A program made the translations under genes and the position numbers. 14,422 bases of DNA from Pseudobdellovibrio sp. (GTDB taxonomy: Bacteria > Bdellovibrionota > Bdellovibrionia > Bdellovibrionales > Bdellovibrionaceae): NCBI GenBank assembly GCA_025449725.1, contig JANWIU010000142.1:1-14422 (forward strand). Direction: 5' to 3'. Under the pieces are notes generated by a model. The model was not told the origin of the DNA, made no database searches, and saw nothing but the letters and a program-made list of their open reading frames with translations. Of the stretch, positions 1-7,800 are shown piece after piece (within the stretch, counting starts at the first letter, position 1; every line of letters begins with the position of its first letter).

Positions 1-693
1 CAATAAAGAATCAGATCCCAACTTTTCGTTCATACAATTAAGCCCTTTTAAATAATTAGTGGCCCCCATAGCATACGGAGAACCCGCTCCGGCTTGCACC
101 GGGCTTGGGCGTGATAAATCAGAGGTCTGAATCATCTTCAAGCCGTCGATCAGTGCATTCACATTCGCAGGATCGCTTTTAAAAGACGATTCGCAGGTTT
201 GGTTTTGTCCTGAAGGAAAAATCGTATCGGTACCGAAGCCGACAACGGAATATTCAATTTGTGCCGACTCTGAAATCTGCGCGCAGGCTGAATCCGGACT
301 TAAAAAATTCTTCATGGCCTGAAAGCGAACACCGGTAGGGTCTGTCGGTTTAAGTTCCGGCACAGAACATTCCGCTAACAAAGCCGCGTCATTAGGATTG
401 CCATTCAAAATGTTTTGGCAGATATAGTGTGCAAAAGCATTTCCTGACTGGCGTGTAATTTTACCGCCCAGGTTCGAAAGCGACATGTCGACTAAAAATA
501 GAATTTTTAAAGGGCTAGACGATTCCGCACCCACTTCAGAGCAGATGTTCCCGCTGATATTATAAGTTGTTAAAGGCTTTACCGGTGCAATAGAGGGACG
601 GCTAGCCACATAAACATTTCCACAGTTTTGAAAATTGAAGATCGTAAATGAAACAAGCAAAATTAAGATAAACTTCTGCGGTTTAAACATCAT
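1..693 (-). CDS. vWA-domain lipoprotein, 3' end beyond the window (partial)
   Basis: The frame is open from the left edge to an ATG at 693, giving 231 visible residues with no stop, so the C-terminus is missing. The N-terminus has a basic start (MMFKPQK), a hydrophobic stretch and then FQNCGN, with Cys24 as the likely lipidated residue, so the protein is probably membrane-anchored and exported. Residues 63-73 read KILFLVDMSLS: a beta strand ending in the D-x-S-x-S metal-ion-dependent adhesion motif (Asp69, Ser71, Ser73) of von Willebrand A domains. Several Cys residues follow, probably disulphide-bonded outside the cytoplasm. The start ATG overlaps the stop of the upstream vWA gene as ATGA, and GGGTGAG lies just upstream, so translational coupling is likely. 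A second ATG directly follows the first and could also serve as start. The vWA call rests on the motif and strand pattern; the ligand is unknown. Confidence 0.8.
   Translation of the reverse strand, partial: MMFKPQKFILILLVSFTIFNFQNCGNVYVASRPSIAPVKPLTTYNISGNICSEVGAESSSPLKILFLVDMSLSNLGGKITRQSGNAFAHYICQNILNGNPNDAALLAECSVPELKPTDPTGVRFQAMKNFLSPDSACAQISESAQIEYSVVGFGTDTIFPSGQNQTCESSFKSDPANVNALIDGLKMIQTSDLSRPSPVQAGAGSPYAMGATNYLKGLNCMNEKLGSDSLL
690..693 (-). promoter_or_regulatory. ATGA stop/start overlap between the two vWA genes
   Basis: The minus strand reads ATGATG here. The TGA at 692-690 ends the upstream vWA gene and the ATG at 693-691 begins the next. This four-base overlap, with GGGTGAG a few bases upstream, is the usual arrangement for translational coupling and ties the two lipoproteins to one mRNA. 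Confidence 0.8.
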
Positions 694-2903
694 CTTAACT
701 CACCCTGCGGATCTTTAGCGCGGATTTGCACCAGATCTGCTAAATTTAATTCGATCGGGTCAGTAAGGCCGAAGCCAACCGGTTTATTCATGGCGAACCA
801 ATAAATTTCATTAGGATTTGCCACGCTCACTAACGATATCAAAATCAGCATGGAGTTTTGATTTGAATTTGCGTTGCTATCAAGAATATTAAACGGATGC
901 TGATTCAAAATATTTTGATTTTTTGAAACATACATCGGAAAGTTCACAGCTGTAGCCTGCTTTTCATTTCCCGGGAATCTCTTGATCTGAGCCCTGTAAC
1001 CCCAGGTTTGAAGGGTGGTTCCACTTTCAGTAGGAAAGTTTTTAGGGTCGGTCATTTCGAAGTAGAAGCTCATTTTTTTATTGTCTTCTACATGTTCCCA
1101 GTTGGCCAAAGGATGCACACCATAAAAAACAGCTTTGAAGTCGGACAAACTGTCGGCCTGAGGATTTGAATTTTCATTAACTGAAAATTTTTTAAAATTA
1201 GAATCGTAAAGAATTTCAATGCTGTCGGGCAATCCATCGTTATCTGAATCGAAGTCGTAAGAATCTGAACCAATCGTTCTTTCTTCGCATTCGTTCAAAT
1301 TGTCGCCATCTATATCAAGTTTACGATCACAATTTAAAGTCATGCAGCCGTATCGTTTGGTAATCGAATCCAGGCAAACACCATTGGTACGTGCATTTGT
1401 GGGACTAGAATCTTCGTAATCAAATAATCCGTCTGAATCTGAATCTATTTGAAAGTCAGCATATTTATCAACGCGTGCATTAAGATTAAAGACAAAGAAA
1501 TTTCTAATTTTGTAACTGGAAGATGACTGCAAAGATTTAAAAAGAGTCTTATCCATGTTTTGGGAGGTTATTACTTCATGAATCGCATTTTTTGTAAAAC
1601 TGTTCTTAGCTAAATCCAGCCAATTGGTAATTTCACCGGCTGTTGGCGGCGGCGGGTTGTTTAATTTGTATTTATCAATCTTTAAAAATTGAACCTGAAA
1701 CTGAACTTCAGAATTTTCGGCAAAGATTGCACGAACTCCGTTGATGCTTCTTACAATTTTGCTTGCAGTATTAGATTCGAAATGCCCCCAGCTGGTCTTT
1801 ATGTCATTAAGCAAAGTATTTTTTGCACCTGAAATGAATCCGCCATCGTATTGCGACCCCAGGCCAGTTTGGTTATAGTGATCAAGTGCTTTCACGCAAT
1901 ATGCCGGACAAGAAGTATTTGGAACATTCGCACCGCCGGTACAATAGTAAGTGTTTCCAGGTACACAGATTTGGCAGGAATCAGGTGGGTCGAAGCGGCC
2001 CAGGTTGTCTGTGCAGCTGACTGCCGGAATATTACTGAAATTATTATTGATCCAACTTTGCACAGTGCTGGCACAAAGACTGCGACATTGAGTGTATCCG
2101 AACAGGCCTCCGCCCAATTCAAATGCATCTTCCTTAACGGCCCAAACACGGTCAATGACGTCTTTAATATTTTTAGTACTTGGCACCGGTTCGCCATCAC
2201 TGAAAACTAAAACCTGAAAGTTCGCATAACCGGATAGTCCTGCAGCACTTAAATTATCAACTTCAGTTTGAACTTTCGCTTTCAAAAATTCTAAGCGCGT
2301 AGTGGGAATGGAAGTTCCCATTACACTTTCAACGACAACACTGGGGCTGGCTCCAAGAATGTTGTTTTTAGTTTGGGTTTGTTCTGTCATCAAGCGGTCA
2401 ACAGTCGCAATGGCATTAGGCACTGTTTGAAAAGCCATAATACCGTCTACGGAAGGTTCATCACGTTTCAGTTCCGCTAAGCCACCGGTGAACGGCACGA
2501 TTAAAACTTTTGTTTCTGCTAAAGCTACAGCAGGTAAATCGGTTTGTAATTTCACAAGCCAATTACGTAAATTTTTTAAACGCCAAAGGTCAGGATCCGC
2601 CGAATTTGATAAGTAACAGACCGGAGTGCTGTTCGGCTCCGGGCTGCTGATGTCGTGATCGCAATATTGTGAAACCATGGACTGACTCATATCCATAAAC
2701 ACAACTAAACGGCTGATTTGAACTTTTTCTGTCGGAGGTTTTAAATATGTCGGAGCTGAAACCGTACTCGCTAAAACGATTGGTTCAGGTGGACCGCCGG
2801 GACCGACGCTTATAGCGCCGCAGTTTTGGAAGCCCGTCAGCAACAGTGTCAATGAATAGAAAATCAGAATAAATTTTGAAATTCTTTTCAACTTACTGTT
2901 CAT
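690..2903 (-). CDS. vWA-domain lipoprotein with calcium-binding TSP3-like loops
   Basis: I chose the ATG at 2903 (737 residues) because GAGGG sits 6 bases upstream. A GTG four codons earlier (2915) has no ribosome site of its own. The N-terminus has a lipoprotein signal ending LLLTGFQNCG, with Cys28 as the likely lipidation site. A vWA domain spans about residues 64-240, with strand VVFMDMSQS (D-x-S-x-S at 71-75) and strand VLVFSDGE near 231-238, matching the metal site. A Cys-rich insertion follows at about 272-336. Further on, three acidic loops (DSDSDGLFDYED near 487-498, DIDGDNLNECEE near 530-541, DFDSDNDGLPDSIE near 550-563) look like thrombospondin type 3 calcium-binding repeats. The protein is probably a surface adhesion or scaffold protein. 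It is the first gene of a pair with the overlapping downstream vWA lipoprotein. Function beyond metal and protein binding is inference. Confidence 0.85.
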   Translation of the reverse strand: MNSKLKRISKFILIFYSLTLLLTGFQNCGAISVGPGGPPEPIVLASTVSAPTYLKPPTEKVQISRLVVFMDMSQSMVSQYCDHDISSPEPNSTPVCYLSNSADPDLWRLKNLRNWLVKLQTDLPAVALAETKVLIVPFTGGLAELKRDEPSVDGIMAFQTVPNAIATVDRLMTEQTQTKNNILGASPSVVVESVMGTSIPTTRLEFLKAKVQTEVDNLSAAGLSGYANFQVLVFSDGEPVPSTKNIKDVIDRVWAVKEDAFELGGGLFGYTQCRSLCASTVQSWINNNFSNIPAVSCTDNLGRFDPPDSCQICVPGNTYYCTGGANVPNTSCPAYCVKALDHYNQTGLGSQYDGGFISGAKNTLLNDIKTSWGHFESNTASKIVRSINGVRAIFAENSEVQFQVQFLKIDKYKLNNPPPPTAGEITNWLDLAKNSFTKNAIHEVITSQNMDKTLFKSLQSSSSYKIRNFFVFNLNARVDKYADFQIDSDSDGLFDYEDSSPTNARTNGVCLDSITKRYGCMTLNCDRKLDIDGDNLNECEERTIGSDSYDFDSDNDGLPDSIEILYDSNFKKFSVNENSNPQADSLSDFKAVFYGVHPLANWEHVEDNKKMSFYFEMTDPKNFPTESGTTLQTWGYRAQIKRFPGNEKQATAVNFPMYVSKNQNILNQHPFNILDSNANSNQNSMLILISLVSVANPNEIYWFAMNKPVGFGLTDPIELNLADLVQIRAKDPQGELR

Positions 2904-2935
2904 CCGCGCCCTCACTTAACTTGTCGGAATTCCAA

Positions 2936-2952
2936 GAGCTTAGCTTAAGCTC
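2936..2952. repeat. Perfect 7-bp inverted repeat upstream of the vWA operon
   Basis: The sequence is GAGCTTA-GCT-TAAGCTC, with perfect arms and a 3-base centre. It lies 33 bases upstream of the chosen ATG of the first vWA gene, in the 261-base divergent gap that separates that operon from the plus-strand PhnB-like gene. It has no T-tract on either side, so it is not a terminator. It could be an operator or a small leader hairpin. The rest of the gap (2953-3164) holds a nearby TTGAA-ACGC-TTCAA repeat and an 8-base palindrome GGTGCACC at 3107-3114. I see no convincing sigma-70 promoter for either direction. Confidence 0.3.
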
Positions 2953-3164
2953 AATCTCAATTTGAAACGCTTCAAAAAAGGGGTGTAATTAGCCGAAAAT
3001 TTTCATGTTTTTTAAAAGTGTAAAACAGTAGCTATGACTTATTTAATTTTAACATTGGCTAATCGTTTGACAGGTCCGGTAAAGGTAAATGGGCCAGTCC
3101 TGTGACGGTGCACCTAGCACTCGCCTCATCATCCCAGTAATCTGTTTTTAACAGGAGAATTCCT

Positions 3165-3644
3165 ATGTCCAAAATGTATGTCTGTGTATGGTCCAACGAT
3201 AAAGCCGCTGAAATGGCAAAATTTTATAAATCAGTTTTTAAAGGAACCAAAATCGGGAAGACTTCGTATTGGGGTAGTAACCCGATGGGTGTTAAAGAGG
3301 GTTCTGTTCTGACGATGCATATTACATTGTTAGGTCAAAAGATTATGTTGTTAAACGGCTATGCGAAAATGGATTTTAATGAATCCATTTCTTTGGTTGT
3401 TCCGTGCAAAAATCAGAGGGAAATCGACTACTATTGGAAGAACTTAACCCATGGTGGCGGCAAGCCCGTGCAATGCGGCTGGCTGATTGATAAATATGGA
3501 GTTCGCTGGCAGATCGCTCCCGCTGATTTTGACAAATGGAATACCAGCAAAAACAAAAAGAAGAAAGAAGCCGTCATGCACGCCATGTGGCAGATGGTAA
3601 AATTAGATTACAAGAAACTTAAAGATGCCTTTGACCGTGGATAG
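3165..3644 (+). CDS. PhnB-like VOC-superfamily protein
   Basis: 159 residues, starting at an ATG with AGGAG seven bases upstream (3153-3157). The pattern fits the PhnB / 3-demethylubiquinone-9 3-methyltransferase-type family (glyoxalase / vicinal oxygen chelate fold). It opens with a strand, MYVCVWSND, and then AAEMAKFYKSVF; the middle holds MHITLLGQKIMLLNG. The closing block ISLVVPCKNQREIDYYWKNL is followed by GGGKPVQCGWLIDKYGVRWQI, which is the best-preserved family stretch. The Lys-rich tail WNTSKNKKKKEAVMHAMWQMVKLD is also commonly seen in the family. Proteins of this kind are cytoplasmic, usually dimeric and mostly of unknown substrate; the methyltransferase name is historical. It stands alone, divergent from the vWA operon and closed by a strong terminator. 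No specific reaction can be assigned. Confidence 0.88.
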   Translation: MSKMYVCVWSNDKAAEMAKFYKSVFKGTKIGKTSYWGSNPMGVKEGSVLTMHITLLGQKIMLLNGYAKMDFNESISLVVPCKNQREIDYYWKNLTHGGGKPVQCGWLIDKYGVRWQIAPADFDKWNTSKNKKKKEAVMHAMWQMVKLDYKKLKDAFDRG

Positions 3645-3699
3645 GCTGCCAAAAGCGAAAACCGTTTTTAAACTTAACACACTGAAACCGATTTTTGTT

Positions 3700-3726
3700 A
3701 CCGTCTCAACATGAGACGGTTTTCTT
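3700..3726 (+). terminator. Rho-independent terminator of the PhnB-like gene
   Basis: A 9-bp perfect stem (ACCGTCTCA at 3700-3708 with TGAGACGGT at 3712-3720) around a 3-base loop is followed by TTTTCTT. It lies 56 bases after the stop of the PhnB-like gene and separates it from the downstream secreted hydrolase gene. Confidence 0.88.
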
Positions 3727-3732
3727 AGTCCA

Positions 3733-3763
3733 GGCTCGCACCAATTCCATTTGGCTCGCACCA
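3733..3763 (+). repeat. Two direct copies of GGCTCGCACCA, 20 bp apart
   Basis: Identical 11-base copies lie at 3733-3743 and 3753-3763, start-to-start exactly 20 bases, about two helical turns. They sit between the terminator of the PhnB-like gene and the ATG of the secreted hydrolase (3794), where its promoter must lie. That position and the helical phasing suggest a binding site for a dimeric or tandem regulator. This is inference; chance duplication is possible. Confidence 0.4.
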
Positions 3764-3793
3764 CGCTTGCTGTAACCTGAGTGTGGAGATTAC

Positions 3794-4813
3794 ATGAAAA
3801 CAAGCGTTTTTGCTCTGACTCTATTTGTCGGTATCAATTCTTTTGCCTTTAGTGTTCCTGATCACCGGCTGGTTTCTGAATTGGCTTTTTCTGAATTACA
3901 ACAATGCGGATTAGTGCCCAAAAACTTGGTCTGGCAAAACGACGGTGCGGCCGCCTCAATCAGCGTGATGATTAATTCAAACTTAGATGAAGACAATTAT
4001 TTAAAAAATGGAATCAAAAAATTATTTCAGTATTCTCACTTTTATAATCCTTTCAGACCATTGAAAAAGGAATGGAATGGTCGTGAGCACGCCGGCAAAG
4101 CAGTCGATAACTATACCGGCTCTTTTGTTAAAGACGCGCAATCAAGAAATACCCCGAACTTACCCCGAAAACCGCTAGAACGCCTGGGGCAGATCATGCA
4201 TTTGGTGCAAGATGCTTCTAGTCCTTTACATGTGCTTTGGATTAACCATGCGACAGAAGACGGTTTCGAAAACAAAGTTAATATTTTTAAGCAAGAATTA
4301 GCAGAGATGAAGCCTCCATGTGAATCGATCACACTGGCAGGTTTGCATTCACCGGCTGAAATCATGAAATCTGCCGGCCTTGGTACTATGAAAGAATTAG
4401 AAAGCTCCGTTGAGTTTCAAGAATTACAGCCAAACGGCGGAGAACCGAAGTTTGTTTCTGCCTTGTGGTCTCAGACTTTTTTCAGCAATACCGGAGTGTA
4501 CACCAGAAAAGTTATGAATTTTTTGACTCAGTTTGATCTTTTAAATCCGAATTTGAATACGCCGACTTCAGATGACAACAACGTCGAAGGCTGGGCCACT
4601 AAAGAACTGGGAAAAGGTGATTACGGGTTTCTTTCTTCTTCGATTTCTAATGTCACTTTACGCGGAGATAACTTCGGTAAATCTAAACCGATCACCGTCA
4701 ACGGAAAAACCTATGTTGTTTCTTCTGACGTTTACAAAAAGCTGAGAAAAAATTTATTACGTCAGTCGATTTTAAATACCCAACGAATTATACTATGGGC
4801 CGCTGAGAAATAA
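3794..4813 (+). CDS. Secreted Zn-dependent phospholipase C / S1-P1 nuclease-fold protein
   Basis: 339 residues, starting at an ATG with GGAG seven bases upstream. Residues 1-20 (MKTSVFALTLFVGINSFAFS) form a signal peptide without a lipobox Cys, so the product is probably periplasmic or secreted. The all-helical zinc phospholipase C / S1-P1 nuclease fold is suggested by an early His (His24 in VPDHRL), then SHFYNPF (His82), then RLGQIMHLVQDASSPLHV with the H-x3-D-x5-H spacing (His136, Asp140, His146). NHATED follows (His152, Glu155). The H-x3-D-x5-H spacing is that of the zinc ligands in bacterial phospholipase C. Family members use three zinc ions to cut phosphodiester bonds in phospholipids or nucleic acids. 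The substrate cannot be told from sequence. In a predatory lineage, attack on prey membranes or nucleic acid is plausible inference. It ends only 7 bases from the convergent hybrid kinase gene. Confidence 0.72.
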   Translation: MKTSVFALTLFVGINSFAFSVPDHRLVSELAFSELQQCGLVPKNLVWQNDGAAASISVMINSNLDEDNYLKNGIKKLFQYSHFYNPFRPLKKEWNGREHAGKAVDNYTGSFVKDAQSRNTPNLPRKPLERLGQIMHLVQDASSPLHVLWINHATEDGFENKVNIFKQELAEMKPPCESITLAGLHSPAEIMKSAGLGTMKELESSVEFQELQPNGGEPKFVSALWSQTFFSNTGVYTRKVMNFLTQFDLLNPNLNTPTSDDNNVEGWATKELGKGDYGFLSSSISNVTLRGDNFGKSKPITVNGKTYVVSSDVYKKLRKNLLRQSILNTQRIILWAAEK

Positions 4814-4820
4814 TAAATCA

Positions 4821-7800
4821 CTACCGGCAAATCTGTAAAATGATTTGGCCCAATTCATTTGCAGCCACTGGCTTAGCCAGATGAGCCTGAAATCCCGCCT
4901 CTAGTGCACGCGCATTGTCGTCGTTGCTGGCATGGGCAGTTAAGGCGAGGGCCGGTATACTTCCGCCTTCGTTAGGATTTAATTGCCGTACTCTTTGAAT
5001 GAAAGAATAACCATCCTCTTCCGGCATTGAAATATCACTAATTAAAACGTGTGGATGAAAATTTAAAAGCTCTTCAAAAGCCTGTTTTGCAGAATCCGCG
5101 CAGACAATCTCGGCTCCGAAGGATCTTAAGTAAATACAGATGGCGTCTCTTGCATTTTCGTCATCATCGACAAACAAAATGCGAAGGCCGTGTAGGTCTG
5201 GGCTGTTTTTTGTATCGTCCGAAGTGGACGGTCTGCCCTTGTCGGTTTCAAATTCCATCTGGATAGCCTGTGATTTTTCCAATGATATCAGTGGAAACGT
5301 CACTGTAAAAATCGCGCCGGATTGCTTTCCTGTTGCGTTCTCGGCCGTGATTGTTCCGCCCTGCAGGCTGACCAAATGGCTGACGATTGAAAGCCCGATT
5401 CCCAAACCGCCATGTACACGGGTTGAGGAGCTGTCGGCCTGGCTAAAGCGCAGAAAAATCTTTTCAAGAAATTCAGGCGGAACGCCCTTCCCGTTATCAA
5501 TAACTTTTATTTGAACAAAACGCTTTTCGCCGACACCGCCGGTTAAAACATTAACTTTAATAATACTGTTTTTCGGAGAAAACTTAATGGCGTTAGTTAA
5601 TAAGTTCCAAATGATTTGGTGCACACGAATTGAATCGCCATGGATAAAGATATCTTTGTCTCCCTGTTCCATCACGATTTGGATTGATTTGGCATCGGCC
5701 ATTGGCTTAACCGAATCAATTGCAGAACGAATGTCAGCCAGCAGATTGATAGCTTTTATAGTAAGTGAAAGTTTTCCTGCTGTGATACGCGAGATATCCA
5801 ATAAATCGTTAATGAGTTGTGTTTGGGCTTTGGCGCTTCTCTCAATAACGGCCGCGCCTATCTTGGCTTTTTCTAAATCAACTTTGCCTTGCGAAATAAG
5901 CTGCGCCCAAGCCAAAATGGAAGATAACGGCGTACGAAGCTCATGCGATAACGTTGCCAGAAACTGATCTTTTTCCTGATTGGCTGCATTGGCCCTTTTG
6001 GCAGACTCTTGCTCTTGCTGTAAAAGAAGCTTTTGATTTTCTTCATTTAGTGCGGCTTCAGTCACATCCACAAAACTTATAAGCGCCGCAGATGCTTCGT
6101 CCGTGTTAGGGTGAACTTTGCCGGCAGAGAGTAATATTTTGCGAGACCCTCTTCCGGGGATATCACAGGTGATGGCAAAATCTGTTGTGGGAACACTGCC
6201 TTTGAGAGTTTTACTTAACCCCAGCCGAAGCTCCGCACTGGATTTTTGATCTAACTTTAATAAGCTGAAAATACTATATTCAGAAATGTCTGAAGACAGC
6301 TGAAAATACTGATTAAAAGAAGGGTTAGGGGAACGTAACTGAAAGTGATCATTGATAACGACTAAAGGTAGCGGCACAGAATAAAGAATAGACTTGATGT
6401 ATTGCAAGTTTTCACTTGTGCGAAGTTCTTTTTGTTTCAGATAGTTGATGTCAATGACTGCAATAACAGCGCCATCAATTCGATTGTCAATGGTACGGTA
6501 GGGGCGGATCTGCACACGGAACCAAATACTTTTTTGATCCTGAACTTCGATTTCTTTAGCGTTTAAGTTTTCTACCACTTCTGAGACAAGCGTTGCCAAA
6601 TCCAAATTAAAATTTGATTTAATATCACTGATAGGCCGGCCCACGTCGGACGGTATAAGGTTAAAGGCGGCTTTGGCTTTCGGCGAAAAAAGTCTTATGC
6701 AGTAATCACTGCCTACAATTAAAACGGGAATTTCCACACTGGCCAAAAGGTTGTTCAAATCGCTGCTTAAAGTTGTCAGGTTTAAGTTTCTGGCCTGCAG
6801 CTCATCGTTAACCGTAATCAGTTCTTCATTGGTACTTTGCAGCTCTTCTTTTGAGGTTTCAATTTCTTCATTGGCGCTTAAAAATTCTTCGTTGGTGCTT
6901 TGCAATTCTTCATTCGCAGCAATAAGTTCTTCTTGCGAAGCCTCATACTGTTCAATCAGTGATTGCTGAAAATCTTTAAGTTCGGATAATTCAGTGATTA
7001 GGTCTTTCACACGGTGATTTTCATCAAGCCGCGAAGATTTATTTTTTGATTTCCCGGACTTCAGCAGCTTTGCTGCAGGCTTTATTTCAGCATTTCGTTT
7101 AAATAGAATTAAAAAAGTCCGTTCCTTTGGAGGAGCGCTCTGATTTAGCGGGGCTACATCGATGTCGACGGTGAAAAGCTTGTCATTAATTTCAAAAAGC
7201 AGACCTTTGCGTGAAGTGGCTTTATTTTCCCGCTTCGCTGATTGGATGGCGGTACGCAGACCCGAAAACAACTCTGACCGAATCATCTTTAAAAGATTCA
7301 GGCTGGGCTTTCCATTAACAGGTTCAAGATAGGGAAATGTTTGGCCACGAAACTGAAGGATTTCCAGGTCGGAATTTACTACAACCCCCGGTAGAGAAAA
7401 TTTCGAAAGCATCAGAAGATCGGCGCCCCTTTCGAAATCGAATCTGGAAGGAGGAGGGTTTGGTGTTGTTTTGAATTCAAATGGCGCAACTGCCGCTTGT
7501 CTGGCCGGAAAATTGAACTTAAGAGGCGTTGCAAATTTTGATTTGGTATAAATCTTTTGCTTTTTGTCGACCAAGGAAAATGACTTAGAAAATTCACCTG
7601 GGTTTTCTGAGCGCCCAAGCCATAAAAAGCCATTCGTGTTAAGGGCGTAATGAAAAATCGGTATAACACGTTTTTGTAATGTGGCCGTGAAATAAATTAA
7701 GACATTCCGGCATGATATTAAGTCCAGTTTTGCAAAAGGTGGGTCACTGGTAACATCATGTTTTGAAAACAGGCAAAGATCGCGAATGCCTTTAGATATT

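Noticed and set aside
3034..3105. A 23-codon plus-strand ORF (MTYLILTLANRLTG...) upstream of the PhnB-like gene.
   Set aside because: No ribosome site, no recognisable peptide, and short open frames are expected in an AT-rich gap.
3066..3150. A structured-looking stretch with ACAGG/CCTGT arms and the palindrome GGTGCACC that might be a riboswitch.
   Set aside because: It matches none of the riboswitch cores I compared (c-di-GMP, TPP, SAM, glycine, cobalamin, fluoride, guanidine). A covariance-model search would be needed to revive it.
3751..3771. TTGGCTCGC followed by TTGCT, resembling a sigma-54 -24/-12 promoter.
   Set aside because: The GG to GC distance is 16 bases instead of the required 12.
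5587..5967. A 126-codon plus-strand ORF, with others at 5140-5514 and 7963-8151.
   Set aside because: They lie antisense within the hybrid kinase gene, have no family resemblance, and the minus frame has intact domains throughout.
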